From positions 62,001 through 126,000 of the forward strand of contig NZ_FMXN01000004.1 of assembly GCF_900104245.1 (NCBI RefSeq): a stretch of DNA of 64,000 nucleotides, read 5' to 3'. Position 1 is the stretch's first letter; each line of letters opens with the position of its first letter. This stretch comes from Pseudidiomarina indica. GTDB taxonomy: Bacteria > Pseudomonadota > Gammaproteobacteria > Enterobacterales > Alteromonadaceae. The notes beneath the pieces are model-generated. The model was not told the origin of the DNA and did no database searches. It saw only the letters and a program-made list of their open reading frames with translations. A program made the translations under genes and the position numbers. Shown piece after piece: positions 63,890 to 64,000 of this stretch.

Positions 63890-64000
63890 TTACCGCAATT
63901 GCAAAATAGTGTCGAGAATGGTGGTCGCCGTTTCAATCACTTTCGCGTTCGCCATGTAATACTGCTGATAGCGGATTAAATTCGCGGCTTCTTCATCCAG
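63890..64000 (-). CDS. flgK: Hook-associated protein FlgK, C-terminal fragment
   Basis: The last 36 codons are visible, ending ...YYMANAKVIETATTILDTILQLR. This is the conserved C-terminal helix of FlgK (HAP1), and its position just upstream of flgL confirms it. The rest of the gene lies beyond the window. Confidence 0.92.
   Translation of the reverse strand: MDEEAANLIRYQQYYMANAKVIETATTILDTILQLR

Overview
The window is a stretch of gammaproteobacterial chromosome of moderate GC content. It covers the dnaA/rpmH replication-origin neighbourhood and a large flagellar gene region. The left half keeps a Pseudomonas-like origin order: smg-dprA, def-fmt-rsmB-trkA, tag-glyQ-glyS, gyrB-recF-dnaN-dnaA, then rpmH-rnpA-yidD-yidC-mnmE. 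Many flagellar genes look enterobacterial instead (FlhDC, an E. coli-like MotAB, fliE divergent from fliF, fliDST). This mix suggests a free-living, motile member of an Oceanospirillales-like lineage. I cannot name a genus from sequence alone.

Layout. 1-9.9 kb holds smg, dprA, def, fmt, rsmB, trkA, trkH, a YigZ/IMPACT protein and the lytic transglycosylase slt. 10-13.3 kb is the fadBA beta-oxidation operon. 13.3-17.7 kb holds a GNAT acetyltransferase fused to a TusA domain, tag and glyQS. 17.8-28.0 kb is the origin core. It has a 289-bp dnaA-rpmH spacer with DnaA boxes and three parS-like sites inside recF and yidC. The usual mnmG-rsmG-parAB block does not follow mnmE. 28.1-34.3 kb carries an aldo/keto reductase, a DODA-type dioxygenase, a LysR regulator, a Na+/solute symporter with a 43-aa partner ORF, and a dicarboxylate/amino-acid symporter. 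34.3-35.0 kb is an OmpA-like lipoprotein.

35-64 kb is flagellar. Minus-strand genes include flhDC, motAB, flhB-flhA-flhF, a short FlhG-like gene, fliA, fliDST with a FliK-like gene and fhlB, a PilZ/HD-GYP protein, fliE, flgL and the end of flgK. Plus-strand genes are fliC, an unknown ORF, flaG and fliFGHIJKLMNOPQR. I found five sigma-28 promoters of the form TAAAG-N14-GCCGATAA or close to it. They lie before motAB, fliD, fliC, flaG and the PilZ/HD-GYP gene, which points to an FlhDC (class I), FliA (class II), late-gene (class III) cascade. No flgB-J, chemotaxis or flgM genes lie in the window.

The most unusual element is the flhF locus. FlhF carries about 335 unrecognised residues after its GTPase domain. 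The gene in the flhG position keeps the N-terminal DQAxGLR helix, which in FlhG proteins activates FlhF, but has no Walker A P-loop. The FlhF/FlhG flagellar-number and placement switch may therefore work differently here, alongside FlhDC. No gap between genes exceeds 300 bases, and I saw no tRNA, rRNA, CRISPR array or insertion sequence.
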